Shown here: positions 8,757 through 18,282 of the stretch, in pieces
Layout: every line of letters starts with the position of its first letter
Position numbering within the stretch: the stretch's first letter is position 1
NCBI RefSeq assembly: GCF_003732225.1
Contig: NZ_MOBJ01000001.1
Coordinates: 186,001-250,000, forward strand
Length of the DNA: 64,000 nt
Source: Pseudomonas brassicacearum
GTDB taxonomy: Bacteria > Pseudomonadota > Gammaproteobacteria > Pseudomonadales > Pseudomonadaceae
Direction of reading: 5' to 3'
The notes under the pieces: generated by a model
The model's database searches: none
Seen by the model: the letters and a program-made list of their open reading frames with translations, nothing else
Told to the model about the DNA's origin: nothing
Program-made: the position numbers and the translations under genes

Positions 8757-10536
8757 CTGCGTTAATCCACTCTTTCACGACCTGAGCCACACGACCCGGA
8801 TCTTCGGCCACCAGACTCTTGATTGCGTTCAACTGTGCGTCATAGCCTTCGCTCGGGCTAGGCAGCAGAATACTTTGCGGGCCGCCGAGACTGACGCGAT
8901 CGTTGGCCAGTTCGCCGTCCAGACCGCCCATGCCGCCGAGCTCGACATCGCTGCCCAGACCCGCCAGTTGCTTGCCTTTGCCGCCGCCGGTGATGTTGTT
9001 GAGCACCGGACGCAGCACGCCAAACACCAGCACCAGAATGAACAACACCCCGAGAACCTGTTTCACCACATCCCAGAACCAGGGTTGCGAGTAGAACGGG
9101 ATGTCGGCGATGACTTCGCCACGCTCGGCCGAGAACGGCACGTTGACCACGCTGACACTGTCGCCACGGCTGGCGTCAAAACCGACGGCGCTCTGCACCA
9201 GACGCGTGAAGCGCGCCAAATCATCGGTGCTCCAAGGCGTACGAGTGGTTTCACCGTTGGCCGGGTTGACCTTGACCTGATCATCCACAACGACCGCAAC
9301 CGACAGGCGACTCAAACGGCCCTGCTGTTGTTTGGTGTGGCTGATGGAACGGTCGAGTTCGAAGTTTTTGGTGGATTGCAGACGCTTGTCCGCCGGATAC
9401 GGCGCCAGCATCGGCTGACCGGTTGCCGGGTCCATGATTTGCTGACCGTTGGCATCAAGCAGCGGCTGACCTGGCTGCACCATGCCAGCAGAAGCGCTCG
9501 AACCACCGGTGGTTTGCGGCGCGGAGGCAGGCGCAGGCGGCTGATTGCTCAGAGCACCGGGAACACCTTGCGGGCCGTTGCTGGCAGTACGCTGTTCGGA
9601 CGTCGACTGCTCGCTGCGCAGCGCCGGCTGATCCGGGTTGAATTGCTCCGAGGTCGACTCGACCGCGCTGAAGTCCACGTCGGCGGAGACTTCAGCCTTG
9701 TAGCGATCGTTGCCCAACACCGGTTGCAAAATATTGTGCACGCGCTGGGTGAGCATGCTTTCCATGCGGCGGCTGTAATCGAATTGCTTGCCGGCCATGC
9801 TCAGTTCGGAGTTTTCCGCCTGATCGGAGAGCAAGGTGCCCTTCTGGTCGACGACGGTGATTTGCGACTTGCTCAACTCGGGAACACTGGTCGCCACCAG
9901 ATTGATAATGGCCAGAACCTGTCCCGGTTCCAGTGAACGACCGGAATACAGCTCAACCAGTACCGATGCGCTTGGCTTGCGTTCGTCACGCACGAATACC
10001 GAGCTTTTCGGAATGGCCAGGTGCACACGGGCACCCTTGACGTTGTTCAGGCTGGAAATGGTCCGCGCCAGCTCACCTTCAAGGCCGCGACGATAACGGG
10101 TCGCTTCCATGAACTGACTGGTCCCCAGACCCTGATCCTTGTCGAGGATTTCAAAACCGATGTTGCCGTCGCTGGGAGTGACGCCAGCAGCGGCGAGCTT
10201 GAGCCGCGCACGCGCCACATCATCGGCCTTGACCAGCAAGGCACCGGAGTTGGGTTCAATCGTGTAGGGAATGTCGGCGGCGGCCAGGGTTGCCATGACC
10301 TGCTTGGCGTCCATACCGGCAAGGCTGCCGTACAGCGGCCGATAGTCGGGTTGCTGCGACCACAGCACCACGGCAAAACCAATCGCCACGCTTGCAGCCA
10401 GGCCAACCAACAGGCCCACCTGACGCAGCATGGTCATCTCGGAAAGGTTTTCCAGGAAGGACAGACCAAACAACGGCGGTTTTCCGTCGACAGGTGTGGC
10501 CTTGGCCGGAACGTTATCGGCGACTGCTTCTGCCAT
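8749..10536 (-). CDS. fliF: Flagellar MS-ring protein FliF
   Basis: A 595-aa MS-ring subunit. It has one transmembrane helix near residues 38-56, ring-building motifs (about 60-230), a disordered Ser/Gly/Ala/Gln region (about 300-360), and a second transmembrane helix near residues 460-485 (WFWDVVKQVLGVLFILVLVFG). The cytoplasmic tail binds FliG. It is the base on which the motor and export gate assemble. It sits between fliE (14-base gap) and fliG. Confidence 0.97.
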   Translation of the reverse strand: MAEAVADNVPAKATPVDGKPPLFGLSFLENLSEMTMLRQVGLLVGLAASVAIGFAVVLWSQQPDYRPLYGSLAGMDAKQVMATLAAADIPYTIEPNSGALLVKADDVARARLKLAAAGVTPSDGNIGFEILDKDQGLGTSQFMEATRYRRGLEGELARTISSLNNVKGARVHLAIPKSSVFVRDERKPSASVLVELYSGRSLEPGQVLAIINLVATSVPELSKSQITVVDQKGTLLSDQAENSELSMAGKQFDYSRRMESMLTQRVHNILQPVLGNDRYKAEVSADVDFSAVESTSEQFNPDQPALRSEQSTSEQRTASNGPQGVPGALSNQPPAPASAPQTTGGSSASAGMVQPGQPLLDANGQQIMDPATGQPMLAPYPADKRLQSTKNFELDRSISHTKQQQGRLSRLSVAVVVDDQVKVNPANGETTRTPWSTDDLARFTRLVQSAVGFDASRGDSVSVVNVPFSAERGEVIADIPFYSQPWFWDVVKQVLGVLFILVLVFGVLRPVLNNITGGGKGKQLAGLGSDVELGGMGGLDGELANDRVSLGGPQSILLPSPSEGYDAQLNAIKSLVAEDPGRVAQVVKEWINADE

Positions 10537-10550
10537 GACTCAATACTTCC

Positions 10551-10880
10551 TTAGACCGGCATCTGCATGATGTCTTGGTATGCCTGTACCAGCTTGTTAC
10601 GCACTTGGGTCAACGCCTGGAAAGACACGCTGGCCTTCTGCGAGGAAATCATCACATCCGTCAGGTCGACGCCGCTTTTGCCAATTTCGAACGCATTGGC
10701 CAGTTGGTTCGAAGCCTGCTGGGTATCGTTGACCTTGTTGACGGCCTTGCCGAGCATGTCGGAAAAGCTGCTACCGCCCATTTCCGGCACCGCGACGGCG
10801 GCTTTCGGCTGGGCCATGGCGTCCATTTGCATGGACCGCATGTCCAACATCAACCGATTAAATTCAATTCCCTGGCTCAT
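10551..10880 (-). CDS. fliE: Flagellar hook-basal body protein FliE
   Basis: A 109-aa adaptor between the MS-ring and the rod. The conserved C-terminal FliE region is visible ([36 protein letters not shown]). It is the first gene of the fliEFGHIJ operon and has a sigma-54-type promoter about 60 bases upstream (10942-10957). Confidence 0.97.
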   Translation of the reverse strand: MSQGIEFNRLMLDMRSMQMDAMAQPKAAVAVPEMGGSSFSDMLGKAVNKVNDTQQASNQLANAFEIGKSGVDLTDVMISSQKASVSFQALTQVRNKLVQAYQDIMQMPV

Positions 10881-10941
10881 GGTCTACTCTCTCTGACGAC
10901 CCGCAATTTTTTGACACTCACTCGGCGGATAGAGTGGTGTT

Positions 10942-10957
10942 AGCAACAAGGGTGCCA
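10942..10957 (-). promoter_or_regulatory. Sigma-54 promoter for fliE operon
   Basis: The minus strand reads TGGCAC-CCTTG-TTGCT, a perfect match to the -24/-12 consensus. The expected transcription start near 10930 lies about 50 bases before the fliE ATG. FleR/FleQ-dependent fliE expression is known in Pseudomonas. Confidence 0.88.
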
Positions 10958-11002
10958 GCTCCATGCCGACCTTTCATAAAAGTCTTGGGTGGCGCCTTAC
11001 CT

Positions 11003-11086
11003 GTAGGAGCTGCCGCAGGCTGCGATCTTTTGGCGTATTCAAGGACATCGAAGATCAAAAGATCGCAGCCTGCGGCAGCTCCTACG
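11003..11086. repeat. REP doublet, GTAGGAGCTGCC family
   Basis: Two nearly exact inverted units (gtaggagctgccgcaggctg at 11003 and its complement ending at 11086) lie between fleR and the fliE promoter. The long hairpin could also end fleR transcripts, but there is no T-tract. Confidence 0.85.
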
Positions 11087-11105
11087 GTATGCGGCGTATA
11101 GGAAC

Positions 11106-12506
11106 TCAGGTCGCAAACAAATAACCTTCGACATCCATTCCGGCATCGCGCATTTGCGCCAATTTGTAGCGCAAGGTCCGCGGACTGATACCCAGTCGCT
11201 CGGCCGCCTCCTTGCGCCGCCCGCGCTCGGAACGCAACGTATCGATGATCATCTGGAACTCGCGACGTCGCAGGTCATCGCCCAGCGCACCCGCTGAATC
11301 GCCTTGCGGCGCCTCGACCTCAAGCATTCGCGCCGACATCGGAACAGGCGCCAATACCGGCAATGGCGCGCAAGCGACCGGCCCTGCAAGACAGAAATCC
11401 TGCGGCTGAATCAAGCCACCCTGCTGCAAAATCAGCGCCCGCTGAATGGCGTTGTCCAGCTCACGCACGTTGCCCGGCCACGGATAACCAATCAGGCACG
11501 CCCGGGCCTCGGGCGATAGCCTGGCAGCGGCATGCTTCATTTTATTGATGTGCTTGGCCAGCAGACGCTCGGCCAGCGGCAAGATATCGGCAGTGCGCTC
11601 ACGCAACGGACGCCAGGCCAGCGGAAACACCGACAGGCGATAGTAAAGATCTTCACGAAAACGCCCCGCCGCCACTTCGCCCGCCAGATCCCGGTTAGTG
11701 GTTGCAACCACCCGGATATCCAGAGCAATCGGCTTGCGCGCCCCCACGCGCTCGACTTCACGCTCCTGCAAAACGCGCAGCAGCTTGGCCTGGAGCCCCA
11801 AGGGCATTTCAGAAATTTCGTCGAGCAGAATGGTCCCGCCATCGGCCTGCTCGAACTTGCCGGCCTGGGCCGCAATGGCGCCCGTGAATGAGCCCTTCTC
11901 ATGACCGAACAACGTCGCTTCGAGCATATTGTCCGGGATCGCCGCACAATTGATCGCAATGAACGGCTGACTCGCGCGGTGCGAGTGCTGGTGAATATAA
12001 CGCGCCAGCACCTCTTTGCCGGTGCCTGACTCGCCAGAGATCAACACCGTCGAATCACTTCGCGCCACACGGGCTGCCAGCTCAAGCAACTGCGCACTGG
12101 CCGGCTCGAACGCTACCGGGCCTTCGCCCTCTGTCGCCCCCAGACACCCCAAGGCATGGCGCGCCACCAGATCCAGCAACGCCTTGGGCTCGAATGGCTT
12201 GACCAGATAGTCTGCCGCTCCCTGACGCATTGCGTCGACTGCGCGCTCGACCGCGCCATGAGCGGTCATCAGCAATACCGGCAATTGCGGATGGCGAATA
12301 CGCAACAATCCCAACAACTGATGACCATCCATGCCCGGCATGTTGACGTCACTGAGCACCAGATTGAATGACTCGCTCGCCACAGCCTGCAGTGCGTCTT
12401 CGGCCGAACCCACTGCGGTGTAATCATGACCGGCCAGCAGCAGCGTATCCGTTAGCGCCTCGCGCAGCGCGCGGTCATCTTCGACCAGTAAAACCTTGAT
12501 TGCCAT
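11106..12506 (-). CDS. fleR: Sigma-54-dependent response regulator FleR
   Basis: A 466-aa NtrC-type activator. The receiver domain (about 1-120) has Asp in [13 protein letters not shown]. The AAA+ domain (about 135-365) has Walker A GESGTGKE, the sigma-54 contact loop GSFTGA and Walker [11 protein letters not shown] Fis-type helix-turn-helix follows (about 425-460; [14 protein letters not shown]). FleR pairs with FleS to activate the flg and fliE class genes. The ATG at 12506 ([11 protein letters not shown]) is preferred over an upstream GTG at 12515 that overlaps the fleS stop. Confidence 0.96.
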   Translation of the reverse strand: MAIKVLLVEDDRALREALTDTLLLAGHDYTAVGSAEDALQAVASESFNLVLSDVNMPGMDGHQLLGLLRIRHPQLPVLLMTAHGAVERAVDAMRQGAADYLVKPFEPKALLDLVARHALGCLGATEGEGPVAFEPASAQLLELAARVARSDSTVLISGESGTGKEVLARYIHQHSHRASQPFIAINCAAIPDNMLEATLFGHEKGSFTGAIAAQAGKFEQADGGTILLDEISEMPLGLQAKLLRVLQEREVERVGARKPIALDIRVVATTNRDLAGEVAAGRFREDLYYRLSVFPLAWRPLRERTADILPLAERLLAKHINKMKHAAARLSPEARACLIGYPWPGNVRELDNAIQRALILQQGGLIQPQDFCLAGPVACAPLPVLAPVPMSARMLEVEAPQGDSAGALGDDLRRREFQMIIDTLRSERGRRKEAAERLGISPRTLRYKLAQMRDAGMDVEGYLFAT

Positions 12507-12511
12507 CAACC

Positions 12512-13735
12512 TCACTCCACGCCTTGAGCGCTGGGCCGCTTACAAGAAAAAAACGGCAAAGTCACCACCGCACAGGTGCCGCGGCCCGGCCGCGAGCGCA
12601 GTTGCAATTCTCCCTGATGAGCACGGGCCACCGCCTTGACCACGGTCAGGCCAAGACCGGTGCCGGTGGTTTTGGTGGTGAAAAACGGTTCACCCAGGCG
12701 CGCCAGCACTGTCGCATCTATACCGTCGCCGTTATCGCTGACGCACAGCCGAAGGGTATTTCCACGGGTGTATAGATGAACTTTCAGGCGCACATTGCCG
12801 GCACTGGCCTGAATCGAATTCTCAATCAGGTTCAGCAGCGCACCGACCAGCGTGTCGCGATTACACAGCAATTCCCCGGCATGGCTGTCGCACTGCCAAC
12901 GCACCGGACAATCCTGAACATGAGTCAATGCCGCCGCTTGCAGCGATTGCATCAGCGCCTTGGGCGTCACGCGATCGGTCAACGGCAGCTCACCGCGAGC
13001 GAACACCAGCATGTCACGCACCTGATGCTCGAGCTCATGCAGGCGCTCTTTCAAACGTCCGGCAAACCGCTGCTGGGTGGCGACCGGCAGTTCCTGCTCA
13101 GTCAAATGACTGGCGTACAACAATGCCGCGGATAACGGCGTACGAATCTGATGTGCCAGGGAAGCAACCATCCGCCCAAGAGACGACAGACGCTCATGGC
13201 GAGCCAGCTGAGCTTGCAAATGTCGGGTTTCAGTCAAGTCATTGAGCAGCACCAACTGCCCCGGCTCAGCATCCAGCGAACGCGTGGCAATCGACAGACG
13301 CCGACCATCCTTCAGGGAAATTTCATGACCGTCGTCTTCGCGCGGGGCAAAGCAGCGCGCAATGACATGACGCCACAACTCGCCTTCAAGCGGCAGACCC
13401 AGCAGCTCGCTGGCCGCCGGATTGGCTTCGCGCACGATCCCCTGGGCATCAATGACGATGACGCCGCCAGGCAACAAGTCGAGAAGGTTTTGCAGCCGGT
13501 TGGCCAGGCGCTCTTTTTCGGCCAGCTCTTGCATGCGCTGAGCGCTGACCACTGCCAGCTCGCCCTTGAGCTCGGTGACCCGCGCTTCAAGCATGCTGTA
13601 GGAGTCGGTAAGTTGGCTCGACATCTGACTGAACAGCGCGAACGCCTGCTCAAGGCCAAGCCGACTTGCCTGCTCTACAGAGGACGATTGCCCCGAAGCT
13701 TCGGAGGCAGGAGACATTTGGGCGGCGTGGGGCAT
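12512..13735 (-). CDS. fleS: Two-component sensor kinase FleS
   Basis: A 407-aa cytosolic histidine kinase with no membrane helix. It has an N-terminal helical region, a PAS domain (about 90-190; GGVIVIDAQGIVREANPAA), a HisKA domain with the phospho-histidine in LAHQIRTPLSAAL (about 205-217) and a HATPase domain (SDNGDGID, GTGLGLTVVK). It phosphorylates FleR. The pair is translationally close (5-base gap). A sigma-54-type promoter precedes it at 13788-13803, as expected for FleQ control. Confidence 0.96.
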   Translation of the reverse strand: MPHAAQMSPASEASGQSSSVEQASRLGLEQAFALFSQMSSQLTDSYSMLEARVTELKGELAVVSAQRMQELAEKERLANRLQNLLDLLPGGVIVIDAQGIVREANPAASELLGLPLEGELWRHVIARCFAPREDDGHEISLKDGRRLSIATRSLDAEPGQLVLLNDLTETRHLQAQLARHERLSSLGRMVASLAHQIRTPLSAALLYASHLTEQELPVATQQRFAGRLKERLHELEHQVRDMLVFARGELPLTDRVTPKALMQSLQAAALTHVQDCPVRWQCDSHAGELLCNRDTLVGALLNLIENSIQASAGNVRLKVHLYTRGNTLRLCVSDNGDGIDATVLARLGEPFFTTKTTGTGLGLTVVKAVARAHQGELQLRSRPGRGTCAVVTLPFFSCKRPSAQGVE

Positions 13736-13787
13736 CGTGCTCTCTCGCTGGCTGACCGTCAGTTAAACGGAACGTTGCGAGGGACGT

Positions 13788-13803
13788 AGCAATACCCGTG
13801 CCT
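13788..13803 (-). promoter_or_regulatory. Sigma-54 promoter for fleSR
   Basis: The minus strand reads AGGCAC-GGGTA-TTGCT with correct GG-N10-GC spacing, 52 bases upstream of the fleS ATG. Its -24 element begins directly at the T-tract of the fleQ terminator. FleQ activation of fleSR is established in P. aeruginosa. Confidence 0.85.
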
Positions 13804-13832
13804 AAAAAAAACCGCCCATTATTCAGCGGGTT
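13804..13832 (-). terminator. Terminator after fleQ
   Basis: On the minus strand, an imperfect stem (AACCcGCT ... GGGCGGTT, one bulge) is followed by eight T residues ending at 13804. It lies 12 bases after the fleQ stop and directly before the fleS promoter, insulating the two genes. Confidence 0.7.
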
Positions 13833-13844
13833 GAAAAACAGGCG

Positions 13845-15320
13845 TCAATCGTCCGCCTGTTCATCTCCATCACGACGACTCATGCCGTACTTGCGCATCT
13901 TCTCCACCAGGGTGGTACGTCGAATGCGCAGGCGCTCGGCGGCACGCGCCACGATGCCATTGGCATCATCCAGCGCCTGCTGGATCAGACCCTGCTCCAG
14001 ACCACCGAGGTAGTCCTTGAGGTCCAGGCCTTCTGGCGGCAGCATGGCGTTCGCGCTGAAGTCCGGGGCATGGCCGTTGATGGCTACCCGCTCTTCAAGA
14101 TCGCTGCGCAAGCTATCGACCAGTTGTTCGTCTTCGTCATCGACATAACGGAATTTCTTCGGCAATTCGACCACGCCGATCACCCCGTACGGATGCATGA
14201 TCGCCATACGCTCGACCAGGTTGGCCAGCTCACGAACGTTGCCCGGCCAGCCATGACGGCACAGCGACATGATCGCCGCCGAATTGAAGCGAATCGAACC
14301 GCGCTTCTCGTGCTCCATGCGCGAAATCAGCTCGTTCATCAGCAACGGAATATCTTCGACACGCTCACGCAGCGGCGCCATTTCGATCGGGAAGACGTTA
14401 AGGCGGTAGTACAGATCCTCACGGAAGCTGCCGACCTCGATCATGCTTTCGAGATTCTTGTGGGTTGCGGCAATGATCCGCACGTCGACGCTCTGGGTCT
14501 TGTTGCTCCCCACACGCTCGAAGGTGCGCTCTTGCAATACCCGCAGCAGCTTGACCTGCATCGGCAGCGGCATATCACCGATCTCGTCGAGGAACAGCGT
14601 ACCGCCATTGGCCAGCTCAAAACGCCCGGCGCGGCTGGTGATGGCCCCGGTAAAGGCGCCCTTCTCATGGCCGAACAGTTCGCTTTCCAGCAACTCGGCC
14701 GGAATAGCCCCGCAGTTGACCGGCACAAACGGCGCGTCGCGTCGCTTGGAGTGGTAGTGCAGATTGCGCGCGACCACTTCCTTGCCCGTACCGGACTCAC
14801 CGAGGATCAGCACGCTGGCATCGGTGTCGGCCACTTGCTGCATCATCTGGCGCACGTGTTGAATCGCCCGACTGGTGCCGACAAGACTACGGAATAGATT
14901 CGGTTCACGGTGACGACCGCGCTCACGGGCCTGGTCGTACATCTCGCGATAAACCTGGGCGCGATGCAGGGAGTCCAGCAACTTGCTGTAGCTGGGCGGC
15001 ATCTCCAGAGTGGAAAGCACCCGGCGACGCTGGTCTTCTGGCAGGTCAACGGAAGAATTATCGCCCATTAACAAAACCGGAAGGAACTCATCCCAGGTAG
15101 CGAGTGTCTTTAACAGGCCCGGAAGAGCGCCAGGAGCATTTACGGTCCCGATGAGGACACAGATTACTTCACGACTTGATGACAAAGAGCCGACAGCCTG
15201 CTGCCAGTCATGGCTACCACAGGGTAAATTTTCTTCGCCAAGAAAATTTAAAATCACCGCCAGGTCGCGGCGGCGGACGCTATCGTCATCAATCAGCAGA
15301 ATTTTGGTTTCACGCCACAT
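13845..15320 (-). CDS. fleQ: Master flagellar regulator FleQ
   Basis: A 491-aa sigma-54 enhancer-binding protein and c-di-GMP receptor. The N-terminal domain (about 1-120) is a receiver-like fold that, as known for FleQ, is not a canonical phosphorylation domain. The AAA+ domain (about 145-380) has Walker A GESGTGKE, a full GAFTGA loop and Walker [15 protein letters not shown]-terminal Fis-type helix-turn-helix follows (about 440-480; [16 protein letters not shown]). It activates flagellar genes and represses exopolysaccharide genes. It stands alone, with a terminator after it. Confidence 0.97.
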   Translation of the reverse strand: MWRETKILLIDDDSVRRRDLAVILNFLGEENLPCGSHDWQQAVGSLSSSREVICVLIGTVNAPGALPGLLKTLATWDEFLPVLLMGDNSSVDLPEDQRRRVLSTLEMPPSYSKLLDSLHRAQVYREMYDQARERGRHREPNLFRSLVGTSRAIQHVRQMMQQVADTDASVLILGESGTGKEVVARNLHYHSKRRDAPFVPVNCGAIPAELLESELFGHEKGAFTGAITSRAGRFELANGGTLFLDEIGDMPLPMQVKLLRVLQERTFERVGSNKTQSVDVRIIAATHKNLESMIEVGSFREDLYYRLNVFPIEMAPLRERVEDIPLLMNELISRMEHEKRGSIRFNSAAIMSLCRHGWPGNVRELANLVERMAIMHPYGVIGVVELPKKFRYVDDEDEQLVDSLRSDLEERVAINGHAPDFSANAMLPPEGLDLKDYLGGLEQGLIQQALDDANGIVARAAERLRIRRTTLVEKMRKYGMSRRDGDEQADD

Positions 15321-15490
15321 GCAATAGCAACTTCCCTAGTCAACTCAATGCCCGAAATGAGTGGGCAAGCTAGACGCTTGCAGGCACGTTAAGCCTGGTA
15401 GACGCCTGAAATCTTCAAACAGCCACTAGTTAAGTCAAAAAACCGTGCACAGTCAAATTTATGGCGCACTACGGTCGGATTAACTGAGGA

Positions 15491-15787
15491 TTAACCGAAC
15501 AGATGGTAAACCTTTGCCGCGTTCTGTGCTTGATGGATCTGTGACATCTCATCGAATATTGCCTGACGCTCCCCCGTCGCCGCCTCCAACAACTGCCGAT
15601 ACACCCCAAGCAACTCCTCGAGGTTATCGCGCAACGCCGCCTCATCCAGCGAAGCCTCACTCAAAACGTCTTCCATGCAGGAACGGCAATCCAGGTCCAA
15701 TTGACCGATAGCTTCCCAATTACGCTCGGCCAGTGCATCGACCAGAGCTTCACGGGTTTGTTCGATACGCTGCAGTACAAGACTCAT
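15491..15787 (-). CDS. FliT/FleP-type flagellar protein
   Basis: A 98-aa helical protein with no membrane segment. It occupies the place of P. aeruginosa PA1096 (fleP, later treated as FliT-like) directly after fliS and before fleQ. FliT proteins are export chaperones for the FliD cap; a role in pilus length was also proposed for FleP. Two helical stretches (VLQRIEQTREALVDALAERN and LRDNLEELLGVYRQLLEAAT) fit the FliT fold. The ATG at 15787 is preferred because AAGGAG lies 6 bases upstream; a longer in-frame reading to 15829 would run into fliS. Confidence 0.75.
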   Translation of the reverse strand: MSLVLQRIEQTREALVDALAERNWEAIGQLDLDCRSCMEDVLSEASLDEAALRDNLEELLGVYRQLLEAATGERQAIFDEMSQIHQAQNAAKVYHLFG

Positions 15788-15797
15788 GGTGATCTCC

Positions 15798-16193
15798 TTA
15801 AAACTGCGGACCTGGCGCTGCGATGGCATCCCAGCCTTCTTTGACCGTACCCAGCAAATCGGCGACCTCGTCGAGGATCTTCGGATCGCTCTTGATATTG
15901 GCCTCAGCCAGACGCTTCATCATGTAGACGTAGAGATTATCCAGCTCCCCTACTTCATCCGCCTTGTTCTCAAGGTCCAGGCCTTCACGCAAGCCGCCAA
16001 TGATGCCGATGGCCTTGCTGATGAACACACCTTTGCCCGGAATATCCTTTCGCTCCATGGCGCCTTTGGCCTGAGCAATGCGATCCAGCCCCCCCTCCAT
16101 CAACATCTGCACCAACCGGTGCGGACTGGCTTCGGAGGTTTGGGCCTGCGCTCCAATTTTCTGATATTGCCGAAGGGCTAACATCGGATTCAT
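15798..16193 (-). CDS. fliS: Flagellin export chaperone FliS
   Basis: A 131-aa four-helix chaperone that binds the C-terminus of flagellin before export. The family signature is clear (MLALRQYQKIGAQAQTSEAS near the N-terminus, HRLVQMLMEGGLDRIAQAKG). It is followed 10 bases later by the FliT-like gene. A sigma-28-type promoter at 16233-16259 and a terminator behind fliD separate it from fliD. Confidence 0.96.
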   Translation of the reverse strand: MNPMLALRQYQKIGAQAQTSEASPHRLVQMLMEGGLDRIAQAKGAMERKDIPGKGVFISKAIGIIGGLREGLDLENKADEVGELDNLYVYMMKRLAEANIKSDPKILDEVADLLGTVKEGWDAIAAPGPQF

Positions 16194-16232
16194 GCTCTAC
16201 CTCATCACAATTCAAGGGCTCGTATAACCAAT

Positions 16233-16259
16233 GTATCGTCTACGAGTCAAAAAACTTTA
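16233..16259 (-). promoter_or_regulatory. Sigma-28 (FliA) type promoter for fliS
   Basis: The minus strand reads TAAA-N15-GACGATAC, close to TAAA-N15-GCCGATAA. It lies 40 bases before the fliS ATG and downstream of the fliD terminator. Confidence 0.65.
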
Positions 16260-16271
16260 AAATCAAAAGGC

Positions 16272-16307
16272 AAAAACCCGGCGCGTTAAAAACGCAGCCG
16301 GGTTTTT
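16272..16307 (-). terminator. Terminator after fliD
   Basis: An 11-bp perfect inverted repeat (AAAAACCCGGC / GCCGGGTTTTT) with a 14-base spacer ends in T residues on the minus strand, 17 bases after the fliD stop. The stem is symmetric and could work on both strands, but no plus-strand gene is nearby. Confidence 0.85.
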
Positions 16308-16323
16308 GGCGCTAGCTCAAAAA

Positions 16324-17769
16324 CTAGCCGGACTTCTGTGCGTTCAAGGAGGTGAAGAACGACGTGATACTGGTCGACGTCGCCTTCATCTGCCCGACCA
16401 ACAGGTCCATGGCATTGTACTTGGCAGTCAGCGTCGCGGTCAGTGTGGTAACGCGCAGGTCCAGCGCCACCTGCTGATTGCTCAGATCGTTTTTCTGCTT
16501 GTTCAGGCTGGTGGTGCGCTGATCAAGAATGCCACCAGTCTGCGAGTAGGGCTTGATCGCCGCGCTCATCCGGGCCAGCAGGCCATTGGTGCTGTTGGTC
16601 CCGGTGAACAGCGTCTGGACCTGACTACTCAACCCCTTGGTAGTCATCGCAGCGTTGAACTTGACGGAGTCGAAATTCAGCGTGCCGAGTTTCTGATCGG
16701 TGGTGATACCTAATTGCGATAACACCGCCAATTGCCCCCCTGGCCCAGGAGTCACCAGCTGATTGCGAATATCGGCAATCAACGAGCGCGGCATCGAGTC
16801 ACCGGTCAGCGCCGCAGAGACGGTCAGCTTGCCATTGGCATCGGCCGAGGCCTGGGTCAGCGACGTCACCGTCTTCACCAGCGTGTTATAGGCGTCGACG
16901 AACGACTGTATCGACGTCTGCAAACCGGTGGTGTTGGTCGCTACAGTCACCGTCGAGGTGCCCGGTGCAACCAGCGTCATGCTCAAGCCACCCACCGCCT
17001 GATTGACGGTATTGGTTTTGCTGGTGACTGCCAGACCATCAATCGTCAGGCTTGCATCAGTGGCAAACGCGCCGATAGTACCGGCACTGGCAGGATCAGG
17101 CATCGTCCCCCCAGTTGTCGACGACGGATCCGGGATAGTGCCCATCATCTTGGTGCCGTCGATTGCCAGACCGGCAATACCACTGACAGTAAGGTCCGAG
17201 CCCTTGCCCGTCGTGGTCGACCCGATCACCAGACGCGAACCGTTACTGTCAGTGACGATGTTGGCGGTGATGCCCTGGGCTGTCAGCGTGGTGTTGATTG
17301 CATCGCGAGTCGACTGCAGCGTCGCACCGGACGGGATAGTGACGTTGTAGGCAGTGCCATTTTGACTGATATTCAAAGTACCACTCGGAATGGCACTGGT
17401 AGCACCGCCTGCAAAAGAAGCACTGGCAACTTTGGAACCGGTAGCCAGATTCTTCACATTAATACTGTAAGTACCGTTGACCGCAGTGTTATCGGAGGTC
17501 ACGGTCAAGTTCGCCGGAGTCGACGAGGTAGCCGCAAACCCGCCAAACGCAGGGCTTGTCGAGCTATTGAGCTTGTCCATGGCGGCCTGATAAGCGGCCA
17601 AAGCACTTTTCAGCGAACCCACACCGGAAATTTTCGAGGTGTTGAGCGAGGATTGAGTGGTGATCTGAGTCTGCTTGGCCGACTTGTCGCTGTTGACCAA
17701 CGCTGTAACGATCGAACCGATATCCAGGCCGGAACCCAGACCTGTACCCGGTAAAATTGGACTTGCCAT
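16324..17769 (-). CDS. fliD: Flagellar filament cap protein FliD
   Basis: A 481-aa hook-associated protein 2. The conserved N-terminus ASPILPGTGLGSGLDIGSIV and the C-terminal coiled-coil region (RTTSLNKQKNDLSNQQVALD) are typical; the middle is Ser/Thr/Gly rich and variable. FliD caps the growing filament and can bind mucin. The ATG at 17769 is chosen because AGGGAG lies 6 bases upstream; the ATG two codons earlier would be too close to it. It follows flaG after 83 bases. Confidence 0.95.
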   Translation of the reverse strand: MASPILPGTGLGSGLDIGSIVTALVNSDKSAKQTQITTQSSLNTSKISGVGSLKSALAAYQAAMDKLNSSTSPAFGGFAATSSTPANLTVTSDNTAVNGTYSINVKNLATGSKVASASFAGGATSAIPSGTLNISQNGTAYNVTIPSGATLQSTRDAINTTLTAQGITANIVTDSNGSRLVIGSTTTGKGSDLTVSGIAGLAIDGTKMMGTIPDPSSTTGGTMPDPASAGTIGAFATDASLTIDGLAVTSKTNTVNQAVGGLSMTLVAPGTSTVTVATNTTGLQTSIQSFVDAYNTLVKTVTSLTQASADANGKLTVSAALTGDSMPRSLIADIRNQLVTPGPGGQLAVLSQLGITTDQKLGTLNFDSVKFNAAMTTKGLSSQVQTLFTGTNSTNGLLARMSAAIKPYSQTGGILDQRTTSLNKQKNDLSNQQVALDLRVTTLTATLTAKYNAMDLLVGQMKATSTSITSFFTSLNAQKSG

Positions 17770-17852
17770 GTGCATCTCCCTTTCTGTCTGTCGCCGGTCT
17801 TTTGACCACTCACGCCGTCAAATCAGCGTACAAACACTATTCATGCCAGTTG

Positions 17853-18209
17853 TCAGGCTTTTGCGTCGAACAGCACATTGCTCGCCGAACTCAAACTGTC
17901 CGCCAGCTTCAACGCCTCTTCGGAAGGGATTTGTCGCACCACTTCACCCGATTCAGTGGCAATCACCTTCACCACCACCCTGCCGGAAGCCTCATCGATA
18001 GAGAACTCCAGGTTGCGCTTGATCGACTGTACGAACTTTTCGATCTCTTGCACGGCCAGTTTCAGCTTTTGCGCGTCCGCGTCCTTACTTCCAGCCACAG
18101 CCTGCACACTGTCACTGCTGCTACGAGGTGCTGCAGCCGATTTGTCGGCAGTCGTACTCGCCGGCTGAGCGGTCGGGTAAGACAAGTTCAGCTTCACGCT
18201 CATGTCCAT
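17853..18209 (-). CDS. flaG: Flagellar protein FlaG
   Basis: A ~118-aa protein. The C-terminal FlaG domain is visible (KRNLEFSIDEASGRVVVKVI, TESGEVVRQIPSEEALKLAD). FlaG affects filament length. Several start codons lie together (ATG at 18201, 18207 and 18213 in reverse, and a GTG); AAGAGG sits 8 bases before the ATG ending at 18209, which is taken as the start. It lies between fliC and fliD, as usual in Pseudomonas. Confidence 0.9.
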   Translation of the reverse strand: MDMSVKLNLSYPTAQPASTTADKSAAAPRSSSDSVQAVAGSKDADAQKLKLAVQEIEKFVQSIKRNLEFSIDEASGRVVVKVIATESGEVVRQIPSEEALKLADSLSSASNVLFDAKA

Positions 18210-18282
18210 ATCCATCACCTCTTAACGTAAAAAAGCGAGAGAGCGCGACCAGCACACTCCCCCGCCAAAACTCATTCCGAAA

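Noticed and set aside
16732..17754. Long plus-strand frame opposite fliD
   Set aside because: An antisense shadow of the Ser/Thr/Gly-rich fliD reading frame, with implausible Arg/His-rich composition.
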